Source of the DNA: Elusimicrobiota bacterium
Lineage (GTDB): Bacteria; Elusimicrobiota; Elusimicrobia; FEN-1173
Length of the DNA stretch: 64,000 nt
Assembly (NCBI GenBank): GCA_016714745.1
Contig: JADKCG010000018.1
Coordinates: 30,204-94,203, forward strand
Direction of reading: 5' to 3'
Shown one piece after another: positions 36,762-48,100 of the stretch. The notes under the pieces were generated by a model. That model made no database searches. It saw only the letters and a list, made by a program, of their open reading frames with translations, and was not told the origin of the DNA. A program made the position numbers and the translations under genes. Positions within the stretch are counted from its first letter, which is position 1. The number at the start of each line of letters is the position of its first letter.

Positions 36762-38108
36762 ATGCGATTTTTTGTGGAAACATTCGGATGCCAGATGAAC
36801 GTCGCCGATAGTTTGGAAATGGGGCGTCGTTTGCGGGCGCGGGGTTTTCGGACAACGAAACAATTGGACCGGGCCGACGTCGTCTTGGTCAACAGTTGCA
36901 CGGTGCGTGACCACGCGGAACACAAGGCCCTCTCTTTTTTGGGCCGCTTGGCCGATTGGAAAAGCGCGGCGCCCGGTCGACTCTTGATTTTTGCCGGTTG
37001 TGCGGCGGAAAGGCTGAAGGACCGGTTGGGCCGCCGGTTTCCTCAGGTGGATCTGGTGGCGGGGGCCAAATCCATTGGAGATTTTGACCGGCTTCTGGCA
37101 GAGCGTTTTCCCGCGCTCCCTTTCGATGGCCAACAGGAGTGGGTAGACGCGTGGGGGTGGGCCCCGGGGCTGGGGGAGACGGGTCTGCCGGGGGAAGGGG
37201 TGACGGCGTTTGTGACCATCATGCGCGGGTGCAATTACGCCTGCACGTATTGCGTGGTTCCCTCTGTGCGGGGAAGAGAGCTCTATCGTCCGGCCGCCAG
37301 TATTTTTTCGGAAGTGAAAGAACGCGCCGCCCAAGGCCAGCGGGAAATTTTGTTGTTGGGTCAGACCGTAAACTCTTATCGGCCGCAAGGGCCAAACCCG
37401 GGGCCCGAAGGTCGAGAAATTTCGGATTTTTCTGATCTGCTCCAAATGGTGGATGCCGTGCCCGGGGTGGCTCGCATACGTTTTATGAGTCCCCATCCGC
37501 ATTATGTGGATGAGCGGTTGGCGCAGGCCATTCACCGTTCGGCACGGGTGGCGCCCCATATTCATTTGCCGGTGCAATCCGGGTCCGACGCCGTGTTGGC
37601 CCGCATGCGGCGAAACTACACCCGGGAAGAATTTTGTCGTAAAGTGGATGTCCTGCGCCACCATATTCCCGGATTGGCGGTGACGACCGACTTTATCGTG
37701 GGGTTTCCAGGGGAAACAGAGGAAGATTTCCTGGCCACTCTTCGGTTGGGCCGGGAGGCTGACTTAGACGGCGCCTATACCTTTAAATATTCGCCCCGGC
37801 CGGGGACGGTGTCGGCCCAGGGGGCGGACGATGTGCCTGACAGTGTTAAAGAGGAACGCTTGGCCCGCTTGATGGAAGAAACGGATTCTCGATCACGAAC
37901 GAAGTTGGCTCAGTTGGTGGGAAAGACACAAGAGGTGCTGGTGGAGAAAGGGGCGAGTGAGGGATCGGGTTTTGTTTGGGAGGGCCGCACCGCCCATTGC
38001 CGAAAAATTTATGTGACATCGGCGAAAACCCATACAACAGGGGATTTGCTCTCGGTTCGGGTCGAACGGGCGGACGGCAAAACCCTGTACGGACGGGTCG
38101 ATGCTTAA
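36762..38108 (+). CDS. miaB: tRNA-2-methylthio-N6-dimethylallyladenosine synthase
   Basis: 448 residues of the radical-SAM methylthiotransferase family: N-terminal UPF0004 domain with three Cys (TFGCQMNVADS, NSCTVRDHAEHK, FAGCAAERL), the radical-SAM CxxxCxxC in GCNYACTYCVVPSVRGRE, and a C-terminal TRAM domain. It adds the 2-methylthio group to i6A37 of tRNAs. The head position of a run with slt, mutS, pilZ and mutL matches the common miaB-mutS-mutL neighbourhood. ATG at 36762 starts at the conserved MRFFVETFGC. Confidence 0.93.
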   Translation: MRFFVETFGCQMNVADSLEMGRRLRARGFRTTKQLDRADVVLVNSCTVRDHAEHKALSFLGRLADWKSAAPGRLLIFAGCAAERLKDRLGRRFPQVDLVAGAKSIGDFDRLLAERFPALPFDGQQEWVDAWGWAPGLGETGLPGEGVTAFVTIMRGCNYACTYCVVPSVRGRELYRPAASIFSEVKERAAQGQREILLLGQTVNSYRPQGPNPGPEGREISDFSDLLQMVDAVPGVARIRFMSPHPHYVDERLAQAIHRSARVAPHIHLPVQSGSDAVLARMRRNYTREEFCRKVDVLRHHIPGLAVTTDFIVGFPGETEEDFLATLRLGREADLDGAYTFKYSPRPGTVSAQGADDVPDSVKEERLARLMEETDSRSRTKLAQLVGKTQEVLVEKGASEGSGFVWEGRTAHCRKIYVTSAKTHTTGDLLSVRVERADGKTLYGRVDA

Positions 38109-38703
38109 ACCCCCAACCCCTCCGGCGAGCGGGAACGGAAAAAAGGGGAGGGGTCGGTTTCGGTATTGGATTTATGGGATGGGGTTACTGTTCATTTTCC
38201 CCGTTTTTTTGCCGGTGAACTATTTCTGGCAGACAACGCGCCCCTGGCTTCATAAAGACATTATTGATGTCCACGCGAAGGCGATGGGGATAGATCCTGT
38301 GCTGGTGTTGGCGTTGGTGCGGGTGGAGTCGGGCTTTTCTCCTTCGGCGCGGTCACGCCGGGGGGCGATGGGGCTGATGCAGTTGATGCCGGAAACCGCA
38401 CGGGAGATGGCGGGTCGGCTTGGGCTTGACCCTGCAACGCTGGTTTTGGATGATCCTGAAACGAACATTCGCCTGGGAATAAAATATTTAGATGTTCTCC
38501 GCCAGGAGTTTCAGGATGATTCCGTGGCGCTCTTGGCCGCGTATAACGCCGGTCCGACGAAAGCGCGGGAATGGCGAAGGGGCGGACGAATGGACGTGGC
38601 GGCCATCACGTTTCCGGAAACAAAAAGTTTTGTTCAACGTGTTTTGGCGACCGAACGCTGGATCCGGCGCCTTCAACGAGTGAAGGGGTTTTTTCATGCC
38701 TGA
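38101..38703 (+). CDS. Membrane-anchored lytic transglycosylase
   Basis: 200 residues: a TM or uncleaved signal near residues 25-45, then an SLT fold with the catalytic Glu in LALVRVESGFSPSARSRRGA, MGLMQLMPETA, and LLAAYNAGP. It cleaves the glycan strands of peptidoglycan. The start overlaps the end of miaB by 8 nt, and its end overlaps mutS by 8 nt. Confidence 0.9.
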   Translation: MLKPPTPPASGNGKKGRGRFRYWIYGMGLLFIFPVFLPVNYFWQTTRPWLHKDIIDVHAKAMGIDPVLVLALVRVESGFSPSARSRRGAMGLMQLMPETAREMAGRLGLDPATLVLDDPETNIRLGIKYLDVLRQEFQDDSVALLAAYNAGPTKAREWRRGGRMDVAAITFPETKSFVQRVLATERWIRRLQRVKGFFHA

Positions 38704-41306
38704 AGATGTTCCTCCCGTCAGTCTCACGCCGGTGATGCGGCAATATCGCACTTTGAAAGCCAAAAACCCCGACGCCCTGCTCTTTTTTCGGCTCGGCGAT
38801 TTCTATGAACTGTTTGAAGAAGACGCCCGGCGTGCGGCGCCGTTGCTTGAACTCGTTCTCACCCAAAGGCAAGGGGTTCCGATGTGCGGGTTCCCCCATC
38901 ATGCGTTTTCTGGATATCTGGGAAAATTATTGAAGCACGGTTTGCGGGTGGCGGTGGCCGAACAATTGGAGGACCCTTCCGCCGCAAAAGGCATGGTGGC
39001 GCGGGACGTGGTGCGGGTTGTGACGCCGGGAACCGTGTTGGAAGAGGAACTTCTTTCCGCCAAAGAAAACAATTATCTCGCGGCGGTGTGGCCTTCCCGA
39101 GGCGGCGAAGGGGCGGGGCTGGTCTGGGCGGACATGTCGACGGGAGAGCTTCGCTATGCTCGTTTTATGGACGGGGTCGCCGGTCTGGCGCGGTTGTCGG
39201 ACGAACTGGGCCGCATCGAACCGCGGGAAACCCTTTGGCCAGAAGGAACCGTTGCCCCGCTCGGGCGGACGGTCACGTCGATCCCCTTCCGCCATTTTTT
39301 AGACGACGGTTTGGACCGGCGGGCGGCCACGCTTTTCGGAGCCTCGGGCATGGAGGGGTTCGGTCTGGGCCTCGGGCATCCGGCCCGGCCCGCGTTGGCG
39401 GCGCTGTTGTCGTATGTGGAAAAAAATCAATCAGCGGCGTTGGCGGCGTTACGGCCCCCTCGTTCGGTGACGTTGAACGAATTCATGGTGCTTGATGAAG
39501 GATCCATCCGGCGGCTTGACCTTTTGCCTGGCGGCGGGACCCGGGCCGGGGGACCGACCTCGTGCCTCTGGAACCTGATCGACCAAACCTCCACGGCCAT
39601 GGGGGGGCGGAGGTTGAAATCATGGCTGTTGCGGCCCCTCATGGACCGAGAAGCGATCCGGGTTCGCCAGGATCGGGTGGAGTTTTTTCTGAACGCGCGG
39701 CGTGAGCGGAAAGAACTGCAAACGCTTTTTCGTGAAACGGCGGATCTGGAACGAATTCTATCTCGTTTGACCGCGGGGACCGTCACGGGCCGGGACTTGA
39801 TCGCCCTGCGTCGGACGGTGCGGTTGGCTCCGGAGGCGGGGCGGATCCTTCACGAAACGATGTCTCTGTCGGGGGAACGTCCGTTGGCGGGGCTTTTATT
39901 GGCTTTTGAGATTCCGAAAGAGCTGGTCTTGATTTTGGAACAAGCGTTGGCGGATTCCCCGCCCATGCGGGTGTCGGAGGGGGGTCATCCGGGATGGGTA
40001 TTCCGCCGCTTTGGACGAATGGCGGGGGATGGCCTCGGCGGGGCGAGGTTGGATTTCGGCGTTGGAAACGGAAGAACGCGCCCGGACGGGAATCGGATCT
40101 TTGAAAGTCGGATTCACTTCCGTTTTCGGGTATTACCTGGAAGTGACAAAAACAAACCTTGCGAAGGTACCCCAAGACTGGATTCGTAAACAAACGTTGG
40201 TCAACGCGGAACGTTTTGTCACTCCGGGTTTAAAAATTCAAGAAGAAAAAATTTTGGGGTCTGAGGAGAAAGCCCGGGCGTTGGAGCGAGAATTGTTGGC
40301 GGAGGTGCGCGACACGGTTTTGTCCCATCGCAACAGTCTTTTCGCGTTGGCCGATGCGTTGGGGGAATCCGACGCGCTGTCCGCCCTGGCGGAAACGGCC
40401 GAGCGGGGGCATTGGGTTCGGCCCGATATTGTGGCGGAAGATGTTTTCATTATTGACCAGTCCCGTCACCCCGTGGTGGAAAAAGTTCTTGAAATGCGGG
40501 GGGGCGGTGCGTTTGTCCCGAATGATCTTTACCTCGACGACGCGGATCAACGGCTCCTGCTGGTGACGGGTCCGAACATGGGGGGCAAGTCCACGTTTCT
40601 TCGCCAGGCCGCTTTGAGCGCGGTGTTGGCCCAGATGGGATCTTTTCTTCCAGCGGGGAAAGCCCGAATGGGATTGGTGGACCGGATCTTTACACGGATT
40701 GGCGCGGGCGACGATTTGGCCGGAGGCGCCTCTACCTTTATGGTGGAAATGCGCGAGGTGGCCGACATCCTATTGAACGCCACGCCCCAGAGCCTGGTGA
40801 TTTTGGACGAAGTGGGACGGGGCACCTCCACTTACGACGGGTTGGCGGTGGCGTGGGCCATGGCGGAACGGTTGGCGGGAACGCCCGACCAACCGGGTCC
40901 CAAGGTGCTTTTCGCCACGCACTATTTTGAATTGACAGAACTGGCCCACACCCAACCCCACATAAAAAATTACCACGCCGCCGTACGCGAATGGGCCCAC
41001 CCGGATGGAAAAACCGAGCTCGTCTTTCTCCACCAAATCTTGCCCGGTCCGGCCGACCGGTCGTACGGGGTTCACGTGGCGCAAATGGCGGGGCTTCCTC
41101 CGGCGGTTGTCGCGCGGGCCAAAAACATTCTCAGAGGATTGGAATCCGGTCGTCGGTGGGAGCCGAAACGTGAAGGGGACGGGCAGAAGGAGCTTTTCGT
41201 GAATCCCCCGGTGTTGGAGGCCCTGCGGGGCCTCGACTTGGACTGCCTCACGCCTCTCGAGGCACTTCAAGCGTTGGCTGAAATAAAAAAGAAATGGGCG
41301 GGTTAG
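38696..41306 (+). CDS. mutS: DNA mismatch repair protein MutS (frameshifted)
   Basis: Mismatch-binding domain with the FxE segment in FFRLGDFYELFEEDARRAAP, connector, lever, clamp, then the ATPase with Walker A in TGPNMGGKSTFLRQAALSA, Walker B in LVILDEVGRGTSTYDG and the dimer HTH at the end. A missing G in the run at 39979-39984 splits the gene; restoring it reads SEGGVIRDGYSAALDEWR. It is about 870 residues, the usual length for MutS1. It recognises mismatches and recruits MutL, encoded just downstream. Confidence 0.93.
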
Positions 41307-41385
41307 TCGGTGCCCCCTATTCGTCTGTGGGGGGGGTTTGTTATGATGCACGGGTTGTTCATCCGGCGTGTTCTGGGAGGAACTT

Positions 41386-41823
41386 ATGTTGAAGGCGGAA
41401 AAACGCGGTCATAAACGGTTTCCTGTTTTAAAAGACATGGCGGAGCCGGTGGACCTTTTCGTTATGGATTCCGGCGCGCGGGAAGTTCCCGCGGTCCTCA
41501 CCAACCTTTCTGCCGGGGGAATGGCGTTGGTCGTGTTTGCCCATGTCTCGGGTGAAGCCAAGCTGAAGTTGATGTTGGACGTCCATGGATTGGAAGGGAT
41601 CGAACTTCAGGGGCGTGTGGCGTGGACAGCGCCGAAAGGCGATACGACCGGTGTGGGGGTGAAGTTTGACCACATGAAAAAAGAAACTGTCGATAAGATT
41701 AACGCCATGGCGGAAGATTTTCAAGATTGCGAGTTAAAACTATCATTCGGTGTGAAAGACGTTTGTTTCCTCAAGTGCGCCTATTTCACTCTTTGTTCGA
41801 AACCCGTGAAGTTGAAAAAATGA
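41386..41823 (+). CDS. PilZ-domain protein
   Basis: 145 residues. An RxxxR-type c-di-GMP site may be in EKRGHKRFPVLKDMA, with the D/NxSxxG motif NLSAGGMALVVF. The C-terminus has several Cys (QDCELKLSFGVKDVCFLK). GGGAGGAA is upstream of the ATG. It likely binds c-di-GMP and regulates envelope processes. It is inserted between mutS and mutL. Confidence 0.75.
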   Translation: MLKAEKRGHKRFPVLKDMAEPVDLFVMDSGAREVPAVLTNLSAGGMALVVFAHVSGEAKLKLMLDVHGLEGIELQGRVAWTAPKGDTTGVGVKFDHMKKETVDKINAMAEDFQDCELKLSFGVKDVCFLKCAYFTLCSKPVKLKK

Positions 41824-41875
41824 AATGACCGACAGACACTTTCTTCCTCGCCTTAAAACGGGGGGGATTCGTTAA

Positions 41876-43719
41876 ATGGCGCAGGTTCTTAAACTGTCGG
41901 AAGATATTATACGTGGGATCGCGGCCGGCGAAGTCGTTGAACGTCCCGCGTCCGTACTGAAAGAACTGATCGAAAACGCGTTGGACGCCGGGGCTCGCCG
42001 GATCGAAGTGGAATGGCGGGACGCCGGGCGTAAAAGGATGCGGGTGTCCGATGACGGCGAGGGAATGGCTCCGGACGACGCGCGGTTGGCGTTGGAGCGG
42101 CACGCCACCTCCAAAATTCGCGATTTGAACGATCTCGAAAAAGTCGGGACGTTTGGGTTTCGCGGGGAAGCCTTGCCATCGATCATGGCTGTGTCCCGGT
42201 TCGAATTGCTCACTCGGACGGCAAAGGCGCCCGAAGCCTGGGCCATTCGGGCGGAAGCGGGACGCGTGACTTTCGACGGCCCCGCGGGGGCCCCTCTGGG
42301 AACGTCGGTGACGGCCGACGATCTCTTTTTTGCTGTCCCGGCCCGCCTCAAATTTTTAAAATCCGACGCCACCGAACGCGCTCTGCTTTTTCGGGCCGTG
42401 GAAGACGCCTCGTTGTCGGCCCCTGGCACATCGTTTCGGGTCATCTCTGAGGGAAAAGAGGCATTGTCGTTGCCTTCTTTGGAGGGAAATGACTCTCGCC
42501 TGATTGAACGCCTGGAGTCCCTTTGGGGGGCGGACCGGGCCCAGTCTCTCAAAGGGGTCGATGAGGCGGGGGCGTATCTGCGGGTGCGCGGGTGGGTGTC
42601 GGACGTGAACGCGCCCCAATCCACGGCGCGTTACCAGCGGTTTTTTGTCAACCGCCGCGCCGTCACCAGCCGGCGACTGCTTCACGCGCTCTACGATGGC
42701 TACCGTGGGCGTCTCCTGGTGGGACGTCATCCCGCGGCCCTCCTGTTTTTAGAATTGGATCCCACGTTGGTGGACGTGAACGTCCATCCCGCCAAACGGG
42801 AGGTGCGTCTCTCCCATGAACCCGAAGCCCACGATTTTCTAAGCCGGGCTGTGCAGAACGCCGTGAACCGAAGTGTTCAGCCTCGGGCGGTGTTCTCCTC
42901 AACGGAGGGGGGGGCCCCTCTGTCGGTTCCGCCGGCATCGTCCTTTCAGGAAAAAATCGGGACTTCTGTTTCCTATCGTCCCGGTTATACGGAATCCAAA
43001 ATTCCCCGGTCGCCTTCCGCGGCCGAAACGCAAGAGCCTTCGCTTTGCAATCCCCTCTTTTAGACCGTTCGGGCGCGGACACGCTTTCTCAGACGTTGGT
43101 CCAAGGCCTGGTGCCCGGCGCGGAAGGATTGCCCTTAGGGACGTTTCGCGAAGGGCGTTTTGAACCTGTGGCACAACTTTATTTCACTTACATTTTGGCT
43201 CGACTGGAAAATCAATTTTTTCTTTTTGATCAGCATGCCGCCGCGGAACGGGTGCTCTATGAGGTCCTCTCCGAAAAGGCCTCGCGGGGGACACCTTCGA
43301 AACAGTCTCTCCTTTTGCCTTGGGTGTGGGAGCCGTCCCCGGAGGCCTCTGCGGTTGTTCAGGCCCAACGGCTTGATTTTGAAAATTTAGGGTATAGCCT
43401 GGAACCTTTTGGCCGGAACGCTTGGCGTGTGCTGGCGGTCCCGGCGGTGTTGGGCGAGGGAAACAAAGTTCGGTCGTTGTTGGAGGGGTTGGTGGAAGAC
43501 CTTTTGTCGGGCCGGATCCCCCAGGGGTGGGAATCGATCCTCACCCGGGCGGCCTGCCGGGGCTCTGTAAAGGCGGGCGATCCTTTGACCCTTCCTGAAA
43601 TGGGGCATTTGATCAAAGAGCTTCAGGGAGTGGAAAAGCCTTGGACCTGTCCTCATGGGCGGCCCTCTTTCCTGGGTTTGTCCGATATGGATTTGGCCAA
43701 ACGGTTTCGTCGAATTTAG
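41876..43719 (+). CDS. mutL: DNA mismatch repair protein MutL (frameshifted)
   Basis: GHKL ATPase domain with ELIENALDAGARRIEVE (N box), DDGEGMAPDDARLALERHATS, and GFRGEALPSIMAVSRFEL; the C-terminal dimerisation domain includes QLYFTYILARLENQFFLFDQHAAAERV, with QHAAAERV as in endonuclease-type MutL. A missing T in the TTT at 43044-43046 divides it, with SLLQSPLLDRSG restoring continuity. About 614 residues. It acts after MutS. The endonuclease metal motif DQHAAAERVLYE suggests nicking activity, and no MutH is seen. Confidence 0.9.
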
Positions 43720-43725
43720 TTTCCA

Positions 43726-43754
43726 TTGACAAAAGGCGATTTTTACATTAAATT
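43726..43754 (+). promoter_or_regulatory. Sigma70 promoter of the envelope operon
   Basis: TTGACA (43726-43731), 17-bp spacer and TAAATT (43749-43754). The transcript would start within a few nt of the 43764 ATG, so it may be leaderless. Confidence 0.75.
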
Positions 43755-43763
43755 CATGGGGCG

Positions 43764-44618
43764 ATGGAATATCTAAGCAATTACATTGAAATGATGGGAG
43801 ATACGGAATTTGCCATTTATATGGCAAGTTTTGTGTTTGGGCTTATCGTTTTGATTGGCCTGATCGCAAAAATGTTCGAAGGGAAAGTGTCGTCTGCAAA
43901 AGTCCCCCTTCCTCCGACCGAACCCAAGAAAAAAGAAAAACCGAAAGAGAAGGAGACGCCGCCTGTGTCGCCGTCGGCCCCAGCGGTGCCGGAGGGCATG
44001 ATGATGTGGGAGGGCGACACGGGGAAAAAGAAAAAACCGGTGCCGACCGCGCCCCCCCCGCCTCCCCCTAAAAAAGAGGAAAAAAAGGAAAAACCCGCTT
44101 CTCTAAAAGCGCCGGTTCCTCCTCCTTCAGGTCCCGTGGCCGCACTGCTCGCTTTATCTCCGGCGCCTCTCCCCTCTGATCAAACCCGCCCAGAAGATAA
44201 AACGGTGGTATTGCCTCCGAAATCGGCAGGTCCCGTTCCTAAAGTTGAGCCTGTGGTGTTGCCTCCCGCCGCCCCGACCCCGACAGGGTCGAACGGGGCG
44301 GGCAACGCCGCGCCCTCAGAAGAAAAAATGGCGGTGGATCTTTCTATGTATGAAATGTTGGTTCGTCGGATCTCGGGGGTGGAGGCCGATGTGAAACGAG
44401 AACCGCTTTTTCTCGACCCACTGATGAAGCGGATGGGAAACATCGAGAAACGTTTGGAAGGGGTTTCTCCCGTTGGGGCGAGCGGAACAGGGGGGGGCGG
44501 TCATGAGGCTGAGGTTAAGGAATTAAAAGAAAAAATTCTAAAAATGCAAAAATACCTGGAATTGTTAAGTGAGGGGCCATCCCCCGATCCTGAATCAAAA
44601 ACCGGTTCTTATCCATGA
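43764..44618 (+). CDS. Proline-rich single-TM envelope protein
   Basis: 284 residues: one N-terminal TM helix (IYMASFVFGLIVLIGLIAKM), a Pro/Lys-rich linker of about 130 residues (KKKEKPKEKETPPVSPSAPA), and a C-terminal coiled coil (LKEKILKMQKYLELLSEG). It has the layout of a TolA-like or stalk protein spanning the periplasm. First gene of the envelope operon, with the promoter just upstream. Function unknown; the ATGA overlap at its end couples the next gene. Confidence 0.6.
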   Translation: MEYLSNYIEMMGDTEFAIYMASFVFGLIVLIGLIAKMFEGKVSSAKVPLPPTEPKKKEKPKEKETPPVSPSAPAVPEGMMMWEGDTGKKKKPVPTAPPPPPPKKEEKKEKPASLKAPVPPPSGPVAALLALSPAPLPSDQTRPEDKTVVLPPKSAGPVPKVEPVVLPPAAPTPTGSNGAGNAAPSEEKMAVDLSMYEMLVRRISGVEADVKREPLFLDPLMKRMGNIEKRLEGVSPVGASGTGGGGHEAEVKELKEKILKMQKYLELLSEGPSPDPESKTGSYP

Positions 44619-45069
44619 ACCGAAAAAATAATTTTTAATTTTGCTGGACCTGATTTTTTTGGCGGGGGTGGGATTTCAGTTGTGGACCCGGTATCACACG
44701 CTTCAAAGGGAAAATCTTCCTGTGCTAAGCGAGAACGACACTATTGAACCGGCTGTTGTGATGGAACAGGCCCCAGTCGCGGATCCCATTAAAAAAGCGA
44801 TCCCTCCACCCTCCGACGTCAAACCGAAGATGGGGCGAACATTTCTTTTTATTAGTGGAACGGCGAAATCTGTTCAATTGGTGGGGGATTTCAATGGGTG
44901 GTCTCCCCAGGCTTTCAAGAAAGACGAAAAAGGACGGTGGACCGTTTCGGTCATGTTGGCGCCGGGTGATTATTCCTATAATTTCATCGTTGATGGGAAA
45001 ACCATTCGCGATCCCAACCAGCGCCGGACAGACTTAGAGGAACGTTCCCTTTTAACTGTTTCTCCTTAA
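44615..45069 (+). CDS. Membrane-anchored CBM48/AMPK-glycogen-binding-like protein (frameshifted)
   Basis: The ATG at 44615 overlaps the previous stop (ATGA); one missing T in the run at 44632-44636 would join MNRKNNF to LILLDLIFLAGVGF, a TM anchor. The rest is a single early-set carbohydrate-binding module: RTFLFISGTAKSVQLVGDFN, GWSPQAFKKDEKGRW, GDYSYNFIVDGKTIRDPNQR. In glycogen enzymes this module binds alpha-glucan; here it stands alone on the envelope operon. If the indel is real, translation would instead start at the TTG 44641. Ligand unknown. Confidence 0.65.
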
Positions 45070-45122
45070 TATCCCTCCCTGGGCCACTGTGTTGCATGCT
45101 GTCTGTTAGAGCTAAAAAACCT

Positions 45123-48100
45123 ATGAATAACGCGAGCGGAATCTCAAAAAATTCCTTGGGCCAGTGGGCCATTCTGTTTTTCTTTTTGGTTGGACCCGTG
45201 GCGGGTGGTTCCGGTCTTTGTGCGGCAGAGACAAATAAAGAAACGCGGGTCGACCCCCTTCGCACGTTCCAATTCAATTATCAACAAACGGCCGTAGATC
45301 AATCTATTCGTGATTATCTCAGTTTTATTCACAAGGTCGCGCCTGGGCTGGAAGAAATTGGATCCCAGTATGCCGTGGCCGACATGTTTATGGACCATGA
45401 GAGATATGAAGACGCGTCTCGACTGTTAAAAGTGTTGGCCGAATCTCCGACAAAGGACGTTTATTTTCGATATTCTGTTTTGGGCCGGTTGGCCACCTGT
45501 TTGATGCACCAATCTCGTTACACGGAAGCCTCTGGGTATTACAAGGTTGTCGTTGATGGTCCGGTGAAAGCTCTTGTGCCGGAAGCGATCATCGGGCTGT
45601 CGTTGGCCATTCTGTCCGCTGGCGATATTCCGGGAGCTTATCAACGTTTTCGCGAGGTGACGGCGCTGTATCCCGCCTACAAAACACATCCCCGGTATAT
45701 GTTGCCCATGGGGTTGGTTCAGTTCCAGATGCGTAAGTACCCATCGGCTTTGGACTATTTTCTACGGGATGATCGCAACCCCGGTAGCCAGTATTTTGCG
45801 GGTCTCTGTTATCAGCAATTGAAGCGTTATCCGGAGGCGAGCGGAACGTTCCGACGCATCACCCAAGAGTATCCCGACAGCGATTGGGCCGATCGCGCGC
45901 GGTTTGAATTAGGAGAAACGTTTTATCTCCAAGAAGATTTCCTTTTGGCCGCCCACACCTTTGAAGATATTTTTTTGTCGCACCGTTCCGTCCAGTGGGA
46001 CAATTTGTCGCTTTTCCGGCTCGCCTGTTGCGATGTGCGGATGAAAAAGTTCGCCTCAGCGGAACAGCGCTTAGGGGCCCTGTCCGGGAAAAAATTAGAA
46101 CCGTCCCTCGCGGCCAACGTAAATTATATGTTGACCGAATCTTTAGCGGCGCAAGACAAGATCGGGAAAATCATCCGTCTTTTGGGGAAAGGGTCGGACA
46201 AGAAGCGGTCCCTGGAAAATTCTTACCGGTTGATATGGGCCCGCGCCGCTGAGGGAAACTATAAAAAAGCGGTGTCTCTGGCCAACGATTTCTTAAATCA
46301 GGGGGAAGACCCAGAACTGACGCCGCGAACGTTACTTTTGCAGGCTTATGCGTTCGAGCGGTTGGGCCAGTGGCCGGAAGCCTTTGCGACCTATCAACTC
46401 GTGGCGGAACATTTTTCCGCCACGCCCTATGCGGCGAAGGCGGCGGAGTTGTCCTGCGCCAATTTTTATCGGGCAGGAGAATTTAAGTCCATTTCCACCC
46501 AGGTCAGCAGTTTGTGGCGCCGTGTGGATCCTGACATCAAAAAACGTTTCCCGGAAACTCTTTACTGGATGGGCCACGCGTCCATGAAACTGCGAGACTT
46601 TGCCCAGGCCCAAAAGTTTTTTAAAGAATTCGTCACCATCGCCCCGGCCGGACATCCCTGGTTATCGGAGGGGCTCCGGGCTCAGGCGTTGGCTTTTGCC
46701 ATGGACAAGAGCGTGAAAGAGGCGCTCCCCGTGCTTCAACGTGCCTACCAGAGCGCCCAGGAAACGGGGAACACCCCCTTGATGGCGAAACTGACCATGG
46801 ATACGGCGAATATATTGTTTAATGCTGGCAACAAGTATGAGGAAGCCGTGTCCTATTACCGTCGGTTGGCGCAGATCGATCCGAAAAATGATCAAATCCC
46901 TTTCGCCTTGTATCAGCAGGCTTTAAGCCTCTATCGGGCCGAATATTACAACGAAGCCGCTGAAACCTGGGAAAGTCTTTCCGTTCAATATCCGCGAGAT
47001 GGCCGGGCGGCGGAATCGCTGTTTCGTGCGTCTCGCACGCGGTTTGAATTGGGAAAATATCCCGAAGCGATCGCGGGCTACCAAACGCTCGTCCGCAATT
47101 TTCCCCAATCGCCGTTTGTCCGCGACGCTCGGTTCCAGATTGGGCAGGCCTATTTCAATGCCAAGGAATGGACCAAGGCCATCGAGTCCTACATGGATTT
47201 CCAAACACGATTTCCCGCCGATCCCGAACTGGCTCAGGTGGGCAATTACATCCAACTGGCCTCCTATAATTCCGGAATGCCTGTAAAAGAAATGGAGGAA
47301 AAATTTCGCGGGAAGACGAAAACCCCGGTGCTGGCCGACGTCTATTGGCGAGAGGGGGCGAAATTATTCAACAATAAAGAGTATGACGCCGCCCGGGATA
47401 ATTTCCAAAAAATCTTGTATGAATTCCCCAGTTCTTCTTGGGCGTCGCAAGCTTCATTCTATCGGGCCGAATCGCTGTTCCTTCAAGAGAACTTTAAAGA
47501 GGCGGCGGTGGCCTATGAGACTTTTCTTCAAGGGTTTCCGGGGAATGCCAATACGGCCCCCGCGCAGTTTCATTTGGGCGTGTCCTATTTTAGCGTGAAC
47601 AATTTTTACCGAAGCGCCGTGGTGTTTGAAGAGTTCCAAAAAACATTTCCGACGGACGAATTGGCTAAAAGCGCCATGTTGAACGCGGCCATTTCCTATT
47701 CTCGCGTGGGCGATGTGGAAAAAACAACGCTCGCGTATCTTCAATACGCTTCCCTTTACCCCAACGCCGACGATGTGGGGGCTTCGTATATTCAATTGGG
47801 CCAATTCTTGGAAAAGGTGGGTCAAGAATCCCGGGCCTTGGAAACGTATCGGCGCGTTCCTCCCAAAGTGCCAGAATATCCCCAGGCTCTCTATCTTTTG
47901 GCCCGCTTGCACAAGAGCCTTTCGGAGCCGGCGGGGGAACGGCAAGCCTATCTGGCCCTTCAAAAAGTGCCGGCCAAATCTGATCCTTATCGGATCGCGG
48001 GGCTCCTGGCCTTGGCCGATATTTATTTGGCGGCGAACGAGGCTGATCCCGCGTTGGCGCTGTACGCGGACGTTTTAAAAAATGCCTCCGATGATGCGAA

